This document shows, piece by piece, positions 14,957 through 16,433 of a stretch of 16,433 bases of DNA. The stretch covers positions 1-16,433 of the forward strand of contig JAJZUR010000020.1 in assembly GCA_021848375.1 (NCBI GenBank), read 5' to 3'. Numbering within the stretch: position 1 is the first letter of the stretch; the number at the start of each line of letters is the position of its first letter. The position numbers and the translations under genes were made by a program. Under the pieces are notes generated by a model. The model saw only the letters and a list, made by a program, of their open reading frames with translations. It was not told the origin of the DNA and did not search any database. Source of the stretch: Pseudomonadota bacterium (GTDB lineage Bacteria; Pseudomonadota; Gammaproteobacteria; UBA6186; Azoamicaceae).

Positions 14957-16052
14957 ACGTGGTTTGTAAATTTTTTTCTTTTTGAAAGCGCTTTAATGCA
15001 AATTCTATCAAGCGATCAATCAAATCAGAATAAGAAAGTCCGGAAGCCGCCCACATTTTAGGATACATGCTGATCTTGGTAAACCCAGGGATAGTATTGA
15101 TCTCATTTAATACCATACGACCATCTGGCTGTAAAAAGAGATCCACGCGTGCCATGCCTTCACAACAAAGAGCTTGATACGCTTTAATGGCAAGCGCTTG
15201 GACAGCTTTAATTTCGGATTCGCTCAAGCGTGCCGGAATTTCAAATAGCGCACCATTTTCGTCTAAATATTTGGCTTCATAAGAATAAAATTCATATTGG
15301 GGGATCACTTCTCCCGGCAACGAAGCAATCGGTTCTTCATTTCCCAAAACAGAGCATTCTATTTCACGGCCTACAATGTTTTCTTCTATGATCACTTTAT
15401 GATCGTATAAAAACGCATGATCTAATTTTTCTTTAAATTCTGCTTTCGATTTTACTTTAGAAATGCCAACGGATGAACCCAAATTAGCGGGTTTCACAAA
15501 GAAAGGTACGCCAAGCGTTTTTTCGATTTCTTCAAAACGGATCAAATCGCGCTGATGACTAGTCACCGTTAAAAAACGCGCAACTGGAATACCTGCGTCT
15601 CTTAACAAGCGCTTCATAACATCTTTATCCATACCAATCGCAGAAGCCAAAACCCCCGCGCCAACAAACGGCAAATTGGCTAATTTTAATAATCCTTGGA
15701 TAGTGCCATCTTCGCCGTAAGTGCCATGCAATACCGGAAAGATCACATCTAACGGACGCTCTAACGATTGTCCTGATAAACTTACTAGCGGATTCCCTGC
15801 TTCTCTGGCAACCAACGTTACATTTTCTTTTGCGGTTTGGAGTTTAATTAAATTGGCATTATCAGCATTTAACAAGCAACGGTTTAAATCTTCATGTAAG
15901 AACCATTCGCCTGATTTATTAATCCCAATCAAAACCACCTCATACCTTTCTTTATCCATCGCTTCAATAACGCTTTTAGCAGATAAAAGAGAAATCTCAT
16001 GTTCTGCTGATCTGCCGCCAAATAATATGCCCACCCGAATTTTCTGTGACAC
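14916..16052 (-). CDS. ddl: D-alanine--D-alanine ligase
   Basis: Ddl joins two D-Ala using ATP to supply the peptidoglycan dipeptide. The 378-residue ATP-grasp protein shows FGGRSAEHEIS (11-21, E17), LHGTYGEDG (109-117), KPANLGSSVGIS (187-198) and the metal-binding NEINTIPGFT (316-325). Its length and the YSYEAKYLDENGA loop fit the DdlA-like group. The start is GTG at 16052 with aaggt about 8 bases upstream. The last 18 or so residues form an extra tail encoded in the overlap with the Sua5-type gene. It is not next to murC/ftsQ, unlike the dcw-cluster ddlB. Confidence 0.95.
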   Translation of the reverse strand: MSQKIRVGILFGGRSAEHEISLLSAKSVIEAMDKERYEVVLIGINKSGEWFLHEDLNRCLLNADNANLIKLQTAKENVTLVAREAGNPLVSLSGQSLERPLDVIFPVLHGTYGEDGTIQGLLKLANLPFVGAGVLASAIGMDKDVMKRLLRDAGIPVARFLTVTSHQRDLIRFEEIEKTLGVPFFVKPANLGSSVGISKVKSKAEFKEKLDHAFLYDHKVIIEENIVGREIECSVLGNEEPIASLPGEVIPQYEFYSYEAKYLDENGALFEIPARLSESEIKAVQALAIKAYQALCCEGMARVDLFLQPDGRMVLNEINTIPGFTKISMYPKMWAASGLSYSDLIDRLIEFALKRFQKEKNLQTTFNLSNMQPAAGDP

Positions 16053-16123
16053 AGTTAGTTACCTTAAATGTTAATGGGTTTCAATGTTGATGATATTACT
16101 ATAACTCAGATTAAAGTGATACG

Positions 16124-16356
16124 ATGAAAAAACCAAGAAATAATGATGAAATGTATGCTTCCAGCGGGTTTTTACTTACTTAGATGATCCCCGGATCCTG
16201 ATTGATCTCGGCTATCTTGGCCACTATAACTTTTTAGGCCGTCCGGCGGCAGGATATCTTGCCCCGGTCTGCATATTAACTGAAGCGGCGGTGACTGTCC
16301 TTCTGGCTGTCCAAGATGAATTAGATGCATTCGCTGCGAGCCATGGAAGCGAGTGA
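16124..16356 (+). pseudogene. frameshifted, truncated D-Ala-D-Ala dipeptidase (VanX/DdpX, peptidase M15D)
   Basis: An ATG at 16124 opens MKKPRNNDEMYASSGF and hits a stop at 16181-16183. From the T5 run at 16169-16173, a shift to the -1 frame continues TYLDDPRILIDLGYLG, then HYNFLGRPAAGYLAPVCILT and EAAVTVLLAVQDELDAF. This matches the N-terminal part of VanX/DdpX dipeptidases (pattern DPRI-x-IDLRY, NFLGRP-x-x-GY). It ends at 16354-16356, before any zinc-binding residue (SxHxxGxAxD, ExWH). The enzyme would cut D-Ala-D-Ala, the product of the divergent ddl. A one-base deletion is the simplest cause of the shift. The family call rests on motif recognition. Confidence 0.72.
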
Positions 16357-16433
16357 AACGAGCGCGGCGAGTAGTACGAGGTAGCCGTAGCATTTTTTGC
16401 GAAACGAGTCCGCGAAGTGCGCGTGAAAAATAA
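16336..16433. repeat. GC-rich low-complexity tail with 9-bp periodicity and a hairpin
   Basis: Four consecutive 9-base units begin at 16349, 16358, 16367 and 16376, each starting [AG]CGAG. A further copy starts at 16336 and another at 16404. Then attttttgcg (16392-16401) can pair with a stretch ending 16431 as a 10-bp stem with two G-U pairs. The composition differs sharply from the surrounding DNA. It begins where the dipeptidase similarity stops, so it may be the end of an inserted repeat that continues outside the window. Confidence 0.5.

Noticed and set aside
16172..16393. 73-codon minus-strand frame at the right edge
   Set aside because: It is the antisense of the dipeptidase remnant and the repeat-like tail.
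1..16433. CRISPR arrays, tRNA or rRNA genes
   Set aside because: No regularly spaced direct repeats of CRISPR size, and no cloverleaf or rRNA signature was noticed on either strand by eye.

Overview
The window looks like a piece of an AT-rich (about 40% GC by eye) gammaproteobacterial chromosome. The main evidence is the block lptM-dapF-xerC, the UbiK/YifB-type genes, Rsd and a 7Fe FdxA ferredoxin. The low GC and lean housekeeping content would fit Legionellales or Coxiella-like bacteria, but that placement is an inference. Most of the window is conserved core genome. The accessory or decayed parts are the left 2.4 kb and the last 0.3 kb.

Left part (1-2435): the C-terminal end of an ISAs1-family transposase with a likely IS end, then an AAA ATPase of the DUF4143 class. 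The ATPase start codon lies inside a nested palindrome. Two unrecognised small proteins follow, 79 aa on the minus strand and 63 aa on the plus strand. They diverge from a 388-base AT-rich spacer that contains inverted repeats. They share a similar N-terminus (M-x-T-[RK]-K-x-V-F) and both have good Shine-Dalgarno sites.

Middle part (2436-9319): a minus-strand pair, trmB followed by an SLC13-type permease with two RCK_C domains. Divergent from it is a tight plus-strand operon, lptM-dapF-xerC-dsbB, linking LPS-transporter maturation, diaminopimelate synthesis, chromosome dimer resolution and disulfide formation. The next spacer of about 400 bases shows no gene. It is followed by rsd (sigma-70 regulator, TTG start), a convergent fdxA, and a YqeG-like HAD hydrolase on the minus strand.

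Right part (9398-16433): ubiK, a KefB-like CPA2 cation/proton antiporter and yifB (ComM-like AAA protein) on the plus strand. They end in a very strong 14-bp bidirectional terminator shared with a convergent cytochrome c5-type gene. A Sua5-type threonylcarbamoyl-AMP synthase runs into ddl (D-Ala-D-Ala ligase) tail to tail, overlapping by 41 bases. Divergent from ddl, and not coded intact, is a broken D-Ala-D-Ala dipeptidase (VanX/DdpX-like). It is frameshifted at a T5 run and cut short where a GC-rich 9-bp-periodic sequence begins.

I see no clear undescribed multi-gene system. The best leads are the divergent small-protein pair with its spacer, the palindrome over the ATPase start, and the decayed dipeptidase next to ddl with its repeat-like tail.
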